A DNA stretch of 61,344 nt, taken from assembly GCA_027579435.1 (NCBI GenBank), contig JANBPK010000960.1:1-61344 (forward strand), given 5' to 3'. This document shows positions 48,244 to 60,000 of the stretch, piece by piece. The translations under genes and the position numbers were made by a program. Numbering within the stretch: the stretch's first letter is position 1; every line of letters starts with the position of its first letter. This stretch comes from Candolleomyces eurysporus. Lineage: Eukaryota; Basidiomycota; Agaricomycetes; Agaricales; Psathyrellaceae. A model generated the notes under the pieces. That model was not told where the DNA came from and ran no database searches. It saw only the letters and a program-made list of their open reading frames with translations.

Positions 48244-48727
48244 CAAGAGGACTGATACTTGAATACACAAGGAGAGAGCGCGCCCGTTAAACAATTGGTA
48301 GGCCTCGACTATGATACGAGTGTACACTAAATACCTGGATACGCAAAGTACTACTCTTCGTCATTATCAATACTGAAGCTCAGAGATTATGAGTCGCTTT
48401 CAGATTCCGGTTCGTCAATTTCGTCATCCCGACAGAACGGATTGTCTTCCGACTCCAGAATCGGATTCTTCTCGCATACCATAACCTTTTTGTTGTCGTC
48501 ATAGCCCTTCACCCTGGCCATCTAGACCCGGAAAACACCCTCGGGCCATTATACAATAACCGTATCCATGCTGATCAGGCGATCGAACCCCAAAGACAGC
48601 AGAAAAAAGTAACGATCTCACCGGCAACTGCCGAATGAACTCTGCCGCTCAGTATAAACGCCGGAAACCCGTCTCAGTCTCACCTCCTTTCTTAAATTTC
48701 CCCCCCGATTTTGCGCTACTGCTAACA
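48244..48727. promoter_or_regulatory. Upstream region with TATA box of element gene 3
   Basis: TATAAA at 48653-48658, ~70 bases before the ATG at 48728. Otherwise no feature. Confidence 0.5.
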
Positions 48728-49187
48728 ATGCCCGCTGACAAGGTGAGTTCAATTGTCGTCTTTTCATAACAGCTCTCTGACATTGGGGCAGAAACAGACT
48801 GAGAAAAAGCGAGACACTGGTCCACCATCCAAGACATCGACTAAGGTGAGTTAGCGAACGCTGTTGCTCACTGAGGATTGTTGGCTAACTACTCATTAGA
48901 CCAGTTTGACTGGAGCAACGATGACTGCGGCTCAGATCCAACGCCTCCGAGCTGCTCATGGCAAGCGGGTTGCAGCTTTAGGTCGCGAGAAGTACGGGCA
49001 AACATCGTCGCCTGGACCCAGTAACCTTCCTCCACCCCAGCCGACACTTCCCGACGGCCCTATCAGCAGCGATGGACGATGCCCACGGATGAGCACGGGG
49101 GGCCCAGCCTATATTGCGCGCCAGCGGGCGGAGAGGAAGCGCCGAGAGGCTCAAGCCAAGCAGAAGGCTGATAACGTAGCTCCGTAG
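48728..49187 (+). CDS. Small basic element protein 3
   Basis: Three exons: 48728-48742 (only 15 nt, MPADK), 48792-48845 (KQTEKKRDTGPPSKTSTK) and 48900-49187. The last has AAQIQRLRAAHGKRVAALGR, a proline-rich middle, and a basic helix ARQRAERKRREAQAKQKADN before the stop. About 118 residues. The highly charged C-terminal helix suits nucleic-acid or protein binding. The layout (15-nt first exon, then a lysine-rich exon) matches the next gene at 49339. It has no known domain. Confidence 0.55.
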
Positions 49188-49278
49188 AATGATAATATAG
49201 AATGATGATCTTTCACCGTGTTCCACAATTAAATCATCGGTTTAGAAAGCCGAGATCTAAGCGGTCCATAATCATGTG

Positions 49279-49286
49279 TATATATA
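49279..49286 (+). promoter_or_regulatory. TATA box of the ParB-like gene
   Basis: TATATATA about 55 bases before the ATG at 49339. Confidence 0.5.
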
Positions 49287-49297
49287 GACCACTGGAG

Positions 49298-49325
49298 GTC
49301 GAGGAATACATTTTCATTCCTCGAC
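49298..49325. promoter_or_regulatory. 10-8-10 inverted repeat in leader of the ParB-like gene
   Basis: gtcgaggaat and attcctcgac are perfect 10-bp arms around an 8-nt asymmetric spacer (acattttc). It lies between the TATA box and the ATG. This geometry resembles both operators and tyrosine-recombinase crossover sites. Confidence 0.55.
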
Positions 49326-49338
49326 TTCCACCATCTCT

Positions 49339-52300
49339 ATGGGCAAGGGAAAGGTAAGCATATCGACGTACATATCTATCGATAAAAATGCTAATGTGTT
49401 GAGTGTTTCATCACAGAAAAGAGGAAAGAGGGGTCGTAAGACTGTGGTAGTTGACCGAGCAGATGGTAGCGGGAATCAGGTGCGTCACAAACATCGAGCT
49501 CACAACCTCCACTTACAAGATGTTTCTAGGACCCTCCACTCCCCTCCACTCCAGTACCGCTTCAAGGATCCAAGAGGCGAGTGCCAACGACTCCTAGCCC
49601 AGTGTCCAAGAAGTACCCTAGGTTTTCGACGCCGCATCCCTCTCGCAACCCTCAACATGATTGGAGTCCCGACCCGTTCCTTTTCAAGGATAGCCCGAAT
49701 GGCATGCTAAGCAGCGACCCAATCGAAGAAGCTTCACCATCGACCATAACTTCAACGATTGAGGAGACACCGTGCCCTCAGCCAGGCCGAAGAAAGAGCA
49801 TCCTCCATCAGGGACTGCCCATCGAGCTGGGAGGATCGTCACCCACTCCCGCCTCAGCCCACGCCCGACCCGCGCCAGTTCAAACTGGATCCAACGCAGC
49901 AACCCTTGGAGCCGTACCTTTTGGACCAGCCGCACTGAGTCACCCTCGGATCACGACTAAACCTCGCATCATCGGTAAGTCTTTATTCAGATAAGTCTGC
50001 TGATCAAACTGAGCGGTTAAACCAGCGCCGGATTCCAACAAAGATAATGTACGACTCGAGAAGGCTGGTAAAGATGCTACTCAATCTTGATCTCAGAGCC
50101 TGTTGTAGATACTTGGAAATGGATACATGAACCGCGTTACTTTAGTGGCTTGGATTGTTTCGACAGTGCCTCCAGAATGGCCATATCGGATGGATCAAAA
50201 AGTTGAGCCGGGTAGCCGAATCGACCATGACCCGAGTTCCAGGCACAATCGTCATGATCGGTTAAGCCTTTAGGACCGGCTAAGGATATCCAAGCAACCA
50301 TTTCAAATAACTCAAAGATAAGAGGACCATGTGCTCAGCTTTTATCCGTGTTACCGCTGGATTCCAACAAAGAAACAAAGACCAGAGGAATGGAACATTA
50401 CCGAATTCCAGGCACGACGTTCACACCGGCTACGTGTATCAAAGCAACAAATTCAAATTATAAAAAGAAAGGAGGGACCATGTGCTGAGATTTCATCCGT
50501 GTGACCATTGGATTCCAACGACAAAGAGCGGAACCATCGGCAGCTTTACCGATACGCTTGCTTCCGACCATACCGTGAAGAGCTTTTGACGCTAAAGGTG
50601 AGATCTTACCTTGAGATAGAAACCCTAAATTCCCTAACTCGCAGAATATAGAAACATAAATCCAACATGGATAATGAAGTGAGTTGAAATACTTTACGCA
50701 AGAATAGACAATTGAATGTGTTTGATGCGCAGGGAGACTCGGACCAGGTGATGGACGTGGAGGAGGCAAACAGGATACGGCGGCAGATTGCGGCCTCTTC
50801 CAAAGGGAAAAAGGTAGCAACCAATCACAGTAAAGATAACCAAGCTAATGGAAATGCGTAGACCCGACAGAAAGTGCAGCAAGATCTAACCAAAGAGGAA
50901 AGACGACAGTTGCAGTTAGAAAGACAAAAACGCCTTGTAAGCAAATAACTGAATCTGTAACAGAAGGGACTTTGTTGAGTGCCGTAACAGACTACGATCC
51001 ATCGACCTCTTGAGGCAGCCGATCACGAAGCGTTCTTGGGGTATGCGCTCTTGGACATTGTTGTGGAGAATGATGGCGGAAAAGGACCCGAACTCGTGGC
51101 TTCACCATACTCTCGATCCCTCTCCACCAGGCAGCTCAACGATTTGAGAGACGTTGCTGGAAAAGATGGAAGAGGCCTTCGCACTCGAGATCACGAGAAT
51201 GCAATATACGTTGCCGTACCCAAACAAACGGTCGACGTCAGAACATTGTCTCCTTCTCCATACGGACCCCACAACCGTATCAACTGGCTCCCAGGATCGA
51301 CTAACCAGACTATGGTCCTCCTTGCAGGGGCTCACCGCCAGAAGACTGCACAGGATCTTAGCAAAGAGCGGCGACAGGAGATACAGAAGCTTCTAGGCCA
51401 GATTGAACGCTTGGCGTCGAAGCGAAAGGAAAGAAAAAGAGAAGAGCTGGAAACCACGGTATCAAAACTCAGAGAAGCGATCGAACCGCAAACGGTTTGG
51501 TTGACGATTTTATACGACAAAGGTCAGTATCTTTATCCCAGCTAGTCACATCACTCATTGTTGCGATTCAGACATAATCATGCAAAACATTCAACACTCC
51601 GCCTCTGGTCTACTAAAGCTCATCACCAATAACCGTTTAGCGCCAGCGCCACAGACAGAGAACCATGAATTGTTCACCGTCTTTCGTATGGCATACGAAT
51701 CGAAAGCAACACAGGGTGATGCCCTGTTTGAAGTCTTGTCCACTCTCAAAAGTAAGCGTGGGGAGGCGTACCGCCGGATGGTTCAACGCGGGGAAGACTT
51801 CTTGGCATTCAACATCGAAACTCGGGCGTCGACTCATTTTGACCATTTTTACACCGACAGTGCTCAAATCATCAACATCCAGCAATCGACGTGGGGCCTC
51901 ATTGGACCTTTTATCAGGTTCATGTGGCGGCAGCTGTTGTATATATGCAGTGAAGCTCCGATTCCCGAGCGATTCGACGACATTACCGATGAGTATCGTT
52001 CTCAGATTCTCGAGGTTGTCAATGGTAGCCCAGCCAGCACGTACGTTTCCCATGTCCTGCTGGATGCACTCGTTGCACTGGCCGACGACGCGTACAACGA
52101 GCACTTTTCTGGCGAGTTCCTTCACGTCGGAACGAAGGATGAAGGTTACTGGAATTCGTACAACGGATATTGTCGCCACGTGGTCAACGGTTTTGAGGAA
52201 GCTCTAGTCGAGTCGAGGAATACAGATAGCAAGAGATGGACGGAGAGGGATGAGGCTGTAGCTAAAGAAGCCCCTACGAAGCTTCGACTGATTCTTTATA

Positions 52301-53893
52301 AACAGGCAGCCTTCCGAGCACCAGAAGCTTTGAAGCTTGACAGTGCCCCACCGCTCTTTACTCCGATGTGCGGAGCTGCGATAATCGAAGACTGGTACAG
52401 CCTCAAAGACACGATATACCTTGTACGCCATTCCATCACCTTTCAAGTGCCGGTGACTACATACTAATGGGCAGCAGTTCTCCAGCTTCTTCGTTCCCTG
52501 TCTTTCCTCCGTCCAACACCTCAACATAAGCGGAAAGCCTCCATTCAGCTCGTATCCTAGCGCGATCCGACGCTTTCTCGAGTATTGGCTGGGGTTCAAT
52601 TCCCATGAAAAGTGGAGTGCGATGACGCCAGAAGAAATGTCAGAGGAGCTGTTTGAAGATGGTATCACAGGTCGAGAACTGGTGGATGGCGTTTTCAACA
52701 TTATACTCCGTCTTCTTTGGCGCCATCGAGAGACCCTGCTTCGCCCTGCACAAAGGCTCCTCCCTATCATGCCACAGATCAAGACGTCAAGTTCGAAAAC
52801 AGCATCCAGTGTAGAAGACCCCGAGTTTCACAAGCAACTCATCAACGAGGGATCCATTTGGCTCCGTTCTTGGCTGAAGGTCATGTCGAAGAAGCAAAAA
52901 CTTAACATAGCAGATGTGACGCCCAGGCTCGACCCAGATCTACCGACACCAATTGCAGAGGCTATCGATAAATGGGAGCTGGAGACAGGGGAGACACGAA
53001 TGCGCCCGATTTTCGACGCGTTTGAGTGCTCTATAACTAACTTTCTCATGGGCCCGACAGGACCTACAAACAATCGAGCTCACCACCAAAATCAACTTCG
53101 ATTCCTCGCAGACGAGATCGACTACTACGAAAATCAGCTCATCCCGACACTGGAGGTAGTAACACCCGTTGCAGCATTATACGGCAAGCTCGTCGACATC
53201 ATCCATGGATTCCCACAGCTAGAACATGCACGATTCTGGACGCAAGTACCTCTCAGCGTCGACGGACCGATGGTGATCGACGAAACGCATCACACGAAAG
53301 TTCTAATCCGTAAGAACCGCACGGCGAGGGTTGATATATTCAACAAGGCTCTGACAACGTTCATCAACCGCATATCTAAAACCGACTGCATGGGCCTGTT
53401 GGCGGAACCCGATTGCCAAGATGAGGAGGTTGATATGGAGAAGGGCAGGGACGGAGTAACCAAGTTACATCTAGCATTCTCCGATGAGATCAACTCCATG
53501 GTCCACAAGGCTAGGATCGTCTCTCATCACTTAGGGGTCATATCGGAATCGTCCGATCTTACCAATTGGCCAGTCGTCGAGGATGGGTGGTACGAGGTGG
53601 CTCCTGTTGACAGGCGTCTACATCTACCCATATGTGGGATAGATGATCTCCTTATTCACTACCAAGACGAAGATGTTCGGGCGCAACAGGAGGGACGACG
53701 AAGCAATGCACTGGTTGAGGAGGACGCGGTCAACAGTCAGTTTGGAATTCTTGGCCGTTCCACACCGAAACGCGATAGATCACAAGATAATTCGGAAGAG
53801 AATGCGGGACATAACCCGAAAAAGCGGGCCAGGGGTGAAATGGAGGGGATGGGTGAACGTGAACGCGACGACAACCGGAGTGACGGAGAGTAG
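49339..53893 (+). CDS. Large element protein with ParB-like motif
   Basis: Starts with a 15-nt exon (MGKGK), then KRGKRGRKTVVVDRADGSGN, then a disordered proline/serine exon (about 49528-49975). The main body begins near 50704 with charged helices (VMDVEEANRIRRQIAASSK; RQKVQQDLTKEERRQLQLER). From about 50993 comes IHRPLEAADHEAFLGYAL, then ENAIYVAVPKQTVDVRTLS and a MVLLAGAHRQKTAQDL motif at about 51312. This order (an early R/P element and a later LAG-x-HR-x-x-A) recalls ParB/sulfiredoxin-fold domains; the resemblance is weak. A coiled coil follows (about 51355-51480). The rest to 53,893 is helical with no known fold, ending in a nuclear signal (PKKRAR) and acidic tail. Linkage across 50.08-50.70 kb is uncertain, so this may be two genes. 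Confidence 0.5.
50225..50530 (+). repeat. ~151-bp tandem duplication within the gene
   Basis: Two units with GACCATGTGCT (50325 and 50476) followed by TTTCATCCGTGTGACC-like sequence and GGATTCCAAC (50359 and 50510). The same GGATTCCAAC word opens a likely exon at 50030. The duplicated stretch contains diverged copies of that exon. Confidence 0.55.
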
Positions 53894-53950
53894 ACCAGTG
53901 ATCGGGAGGCGATGGAAGTCCGAAAATAGCCGGAGTGGAAACCGAAATGG

Positions 53951-53958
53951 TATAAAAA
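53951..53958 (+). promoter_or_regulatory. TATA box of the recombinase-helicase gene
   Basis: TATAAAAA about 80 bases before the ATG at 54037. Confidence 0.55.
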
Positions 53959-54036
53959 TCGAAACATGTATTCACATATACTCAGTAGAATCGTACACCC
54001 TACTTCCTTCATCGTCACTCGCCAGAGACTTCAGAT

Positions 54037-57000
54037 ATGGGATCTTGTCCGAAGTGTGGCCAGAACTTTGACAAGGCTTTCAGTCTGAGAACGCACACAG
54101 CTCTGTGTCAAGGCCCCCAGGTACTGTGCCCTTCTGAACATCGCGCTCCAGCACTCATTATCGACACAGACTCAGCTGGGACTCGATCAAGATGTGCTCA
54201 CTCAGCCCGGAACCCAGGCAACCATCGTTCAGGATCGCCGCACGCATGAAGCCAAAGTATTCTTTCATGCAAAAGGGTCTCAGGTGTGTGTTCAGATAGC
54301 TCGCTGTTGAACCCGTCTCAGAGTTCCCCAACGCTTCTTGTATAATACAGGGATTACGGACTGTGCCATCCACTTCCCCAAAGGTTTGGACTCGTTCATA
54401 AACCCGAACTCGCCGCCCGTACGCTCACACGTCCGTCTCAGAAAACCTTGCCGCCCACTCTCGTCAAGAAAAAACAAAGACGACGTCGCTCAGTGAGTAT
54501 GGGTTTAGCCTAATGTCATACATTGCTCACCCACATATTAGAGATCTAGCCAGAGCTCACCAGTGCACAGTCTGAAGGTGCGTCGTTACAGGAGATCAGG
54601 AATGATATTAACCACCAATTTCCTAGAATCCGCAAACGCCCAAATCTATACGCGACAAGGCGACTGAGTCGCCAAGTCCCCGAATGCCTACACCGAAGAT
54701 ACACTTTCCATCTTTCAGGGACCTGGGTGGATTCGCTCCAAGAAAGGTACGAGACTCTGCCTTGCTACCGTACAGCTTCTAATGTTGATCGTAGAACAAA
54801 CGATCACAACCTGAGGACGACGACAGTGGCGGGGTCATGCAGAGAGCATCTTCTAGCTTATCTTCCGTCCAGGTCCGTCCTAAGCCTTTCAAGCCGTTCA
54901 CATATTCTAATACATCTCTAGAATCACACCCAAGTCATCGAAATCGTAGACTCGGATGGAGACGATGTACAGCCTATGCCAGCTCCAAATCAAAAGTGCA
55001 AGAACAGTGTAGGTCTACGTTCACATCAGCTCCTACTAAGTCCGTTTACACTCAACATCGATTAGCTTCCTACAGCTGGCGAGGACTCCGAAGACGAAGG
55101 GTCACGGTACAACATCCAATCTAGCCAATCCCCAGAGTCAAAGTTATCTCACAAGGTCAGTGGCGATCTAACGCTACTCCAACCCGGTACTGAATTTAGG
55201 GACAACAGAAAGGACAGGGAGTCCATGGCAGCCTTCCGCCGCGACATGAACCACATGTGAGCATCCCACTTGTTAATCTGGTCGTATCTATGCTAACGTG
55301 AGTTTAGGGCATCGGCGGCAGGGACCTCTATCACGGAGCGCCTACGCAGATCATTCAACCTGAGGTGAGTGCAACCTTTGATTGACCGTTCATCAAAGCA
55401 TGCTAGAACCCTTCTTAGTCTACCCTATGGGTTCCACCTCGGACACCTGTAAGGCCACCCAAGTCACTGGTAGGCCGCGGGAAAGCCCTCGAAGGACCAG
55501 ATGCAGGTGTCGTGCTGGTCGAAGCCACACCAGAGGAGGCTCCCAGCTCGTCGCTCGACTCAGACTTCGACCTCAGCACTCAGCTTTACGAGCATCCGAT
55601 GTTAACCGCTCATGGGCTCGTCATCAACAAGACGTATGGACTCTTAATCTGCCACCATTGCGAGCAAGCGATAACTCCCCACGCCATAACCTACCACCTC
55701 AACCAAGGTATCGGAATGGGAGTCCCGTCCCCAACCATCGCCGAAATGGAGAGGATCGCGCAAAAGCAAAACGTTCCATACAAGACGTATCCCACCATCG
55801 ACACATGCAATGGTCCTGTCACCGCCATCGCAGGTCTCAAAATTCAACGTAAGACCGGTTGCCCTCGTTGCATGTACACTGCAAGTGCAACACACGTCAG
55901 GCAGCACATGATAAACATTTGCAAGTGCCCTCTCACGCCACCGCTCAAGAACGTAACTTGCCAGGTCCTCAACGAAGGAGCCGCGAACTCCAGCATCCGA
56001 ATCATCCCGCCTCCAATTCCACAGCCAACTCAAACATTGGAAGCGATGCGTCTGCGAGAATTCCAGACGTTCGACCCTCTCCATGTTGACCTATCGACCT
56101 CACCTGACGACTCACGCCTTCTTTCTCCATGGATCCTTCGTACACGCTTCCATACGCTGGCAGAAGGTCGAGATGTGGATAAGCTGCGTGAGCTCGTTAG
56201 TCTCCCTAGTGAAACCGAGCTCCATCTCCGTGGTCTTGGGAAAGCCGTACTGCAATACTTCCAAGAGTGCGAGAGCCTGCTCGACGATACAGACCCTTTC
56301 GTTCTCCAGATTTTCAATACATCCGATGTTGACAAAGAGTGAGTAGCGATTGTCTATCAAACGCTAGTTTTCACTGACCCTCTTCACCAGCGGCATCAAC
56401 CACACTCCGCTTCACAACCATCATCAGCCAGAACCAACTCTACAGGCTTACTCTCTCCCAATCACTCATCTTGTCTCTTCGATCATACGCCAAGGGTTTG
56501 ATGACTTCAAGCTCCCGACGTCGGCTGAAGTGATCAAAGCAGTGAAGTCACTGAAACGTCTCATCGATTCCGCCCATCTTCACGATCTCTTCATCTCACT
56601 CTGGTTGCAGAGGTGGCCATGGACCAAGGAGAAGCCGTTCGCCGACCCAACCATCTGTTTCCTCGGCCTTTACACCATCAAGAAGGACGGATCATTCTCC
56701 CAACCCAAGGATGTGATGGGCGTTATCGCAAAGCTATGTCGAGCATTGCGTCTCACCGTGTTGCGCCAAGCCCACGAGTTTGCAGAGCAACAGGGCCTCA
56801 CGATCCTCGATGTTTACACTCAATACGAGCCATGGCTTGTGGAATCCAAGCCGTCGACGTTCCAAAGCCTCAGGTTCTATCAACATTACGCAACTTCCCT
56901 TGCCTATGGAACGATTAGTCCCCCNACGTATCGTATGGACCGGACGAGAGGAGGGAGACTGGACGCACATGCGCTACATGGGCCACCGCCTCACGATTTC

Positions 57001-60000
57001 ACAAGTCATGACGTTCATGAACAAGATCGAGAAGAAGGTCGTGAAGCTCGTGGAGGACGATATCCTGTGTGGGTTAGATTTGCACGCCCGCATATCGGAC
57101 CCAGCAGACAATCTCCAATCAACAGAGCCAGGTTACTCGTTCCTCACCGACTCCAGGAATGATTTCTATGACTCCCACTTGACCCTCGTAGAGAAGTTCC
57201 TGACAGGCGATACTGCGAAACGGCGGTTCTTCCGGCCCATACCAGGGACGACCCAGGATGCCCTCAATGTCAGCGAAGCATTGAACTGGTTGGAGAAGCT
57301 TGCAGAGTGCGAGGGCCTTCTTGCCCTACTGATAGAGATGAGGAGTGGTTCGCCCATTCGACTCACTGAGCTCACATCCACGCTCGCTCGCAACACTCGC
57401 TATCGCTCTCGAAATCTGTTTGCTATTGGTAACCACACCGTTCTCATTCGCCAATACAACAAAACGAGCAACAACGAGCAAGCAGATCGACTGATTCCAC
57501 ACTCGCTCTCGTCGTTCGATGCCGACATACTCGCTCAAATTCATTTGCTCGCGAGACCGTTTGCAGCGGTACGTCTTAAACAGCAACTGTCACGTTCCCT
57601 TTATCTAACTATTTGTTCAGTTCCTCGCTTCAAAGCTATACCCGAACGATCCAGAGGTTTCCAGGATGTACCTCGAGCAACTCTTCATGGATCTAGGCAA
57701 GGCATTCACCTCACGGAAACTGAGCGATCTTATGGGTCGTGAGACCCTGGCCGTCTTCCTGTTTCGTATCACCATTAGCATGTGGCGACATATCGCTACT
57801 GCATGGCGTACCAAGTTATGTGCACCTACGGACGTCGACGAGGATCTCACTTCAGTGATGAAGCAGTTCCAAGCCCAACAGAGCGGTCACACCCTAGCGA
57901 CGGAGCAGAGGATCTATGGCCTCTCACCTGATGTAATCGAAGGAATTTCCGATGCCACCATTCAACTCTACCTGAAGGTCAGCACCGAATGGCAGATGCG
58001 GCTCCAGGTTGTTCCTGGAGGGCACGTATTAACGTACCGCGAAGCAATGATGGATAACTTCGATTCTCTGGTCAAAGCAGAGTTGCTCAAGCTATTCCCA
58101 GCGCGTTCGGGCGGTGAAGGGGCGACGAACGATCAAACACTCCAGCTTCTTCAACAACTTGTCGTTAAGCAGTCGCATAACCAAGAAGTTCTCATCGGGA
58201 AGATCGATCAGCTACAGAAAGAGATGTCGACCCTCAAGAAGGCCATCGCTGATGGGAGCGTTCAAACTTTGCAGCTATCGGGACCAAGTGTTGGAGACAC
58301 TCTGGTGGAGGCATCGTCTAACCCCCCCCACTCCTCCTGCCGAAACTTCCTATCGTATAACCCCTAATTCTACCACTGGCATCCTACTGCAAGGGGAAGT
58401 ACGCCCAGCTGCCAAGCGGAAGCACGTTGCAATCACGCAGTCAGATGATGCTCAGCACGACTCCGATATCCCCCCACCCAAGCGAACAACTCTTCGGCCT
58501 TCAAGGCGCGGCATTCCTCGAGACTCAGACATGCTCGAGCATCTTCGACACCTACTCCATCGTCAAATCAATTGGACGCACCCAGGTCAGCAAATGGCTG
58601 TCAACGCACTCCTCGAGCTTCAGCAAGATGTACTCGTCATTCTTCGCACCGGGATCGGCAAGAGCATCATCGGAATTCTCCCTACGCTCGTCGAAAACTA
58701 CATAACCCTCATCGTCATCCCTCTGGTAGTCCTCATGGAAGACTGGAAAACCCGTCTGACAGATATGGGCCTCTCATTCGAGGAGTACGACGCAACTAAC
58801 CCTCACTCGGTAACCGGTAAACACAACATCGTCCTTGTGTCCCCCGACAAAGCCGCCTTCGACACATGGCCGGAGGTGCTAGCGTCCATAGACAAGGTTG
58901 CCCCGGTCGTTCGAGTTGTCATTGACGAGGCTCATCTTTGGTTCACCGATAACGACTTCCGATCTCAAGCTTTGGGCAATCCAAGTTCACTGCGGCTGTT
59001 CCCGATGCAGATGGTCATACTCAGTGCGACGATACCGCCGGTTGCTGAGCAGTGGATGACGCAGGAGTTTGCTCTAGTCAACCCGGTCGTCATACGAGGA
59101 CTGTCTCACCGAGCGGAGCTGAAGATGGTCTTCATGACTGGGTACGAGAGCACGGACGACATGGCTGACGCTTTCGAGGACTACATCGGCCGTTTCAAGG
59201 AGGAGCACGGTTGGGGAGAGAAGGATCGATTCGTCATATACGCGAACTACCACAACGTTGCTCAGGAGATTGCGGACAAGTTCGAACTGGAGGTCTACCA
59301 AGCAAGTACCGCCACCAAGCGCATCAAGGCTGAAGAGAGGCGAGCTATTTACAACAGGTTCAAGTCAGGGGAGCGCGAAGGTCTCGTTGCAACCACAGCA
59401 CTCTCAGCTGGAACAGACTATCCCCACATCCGTCTCACATGTCACATCGGGACACCATTCGACCTCGTTACGTTTGTACAGCAAGCCTCTCGAGCAGGCC
59501 GAGATGGCCAACCCGCCCACTGTCTCGTCATTACGTCGTCCAAACGTTCGTCCTCATCCAAGTCTCACAACCCCAAGCTTCGAGGCGTCAGGGAGATGTC
59601 TGAAATGGTTTTCGGGTCTTCTGACCCAAGCAACAACACGTCCAAGTGTGCACGATGGCACATTGGCCGGTTTCTCGACGGGGAAGGTTACACATGCCGT
59701 GCATTTGGACCAGAGTGGCAAACGTGTTCGCCGTGCGAAGATGGTGAGCATCTTTCCGAGTCTCTATCATGAGCACTGTGTCTGACCCAGCCTATTAAAA
59801 TACAGAAATGAAGCAGCGGCCTTCACTAGGCTTCACTGGCAAGGCTCTAGCCCGCGTTAACCCACCCTACTCGTACCCCTCCCTCCTCCCACCTCCTATG
59901 CTTACACCTGACGCAGTGAAGAATCGGCTCGCAGAACGCTTTCAGAAGGCTGTAGACATAGGCCGTCAAGCTGCTGCGGAGGCTATCGCTCGTAAAGCCG

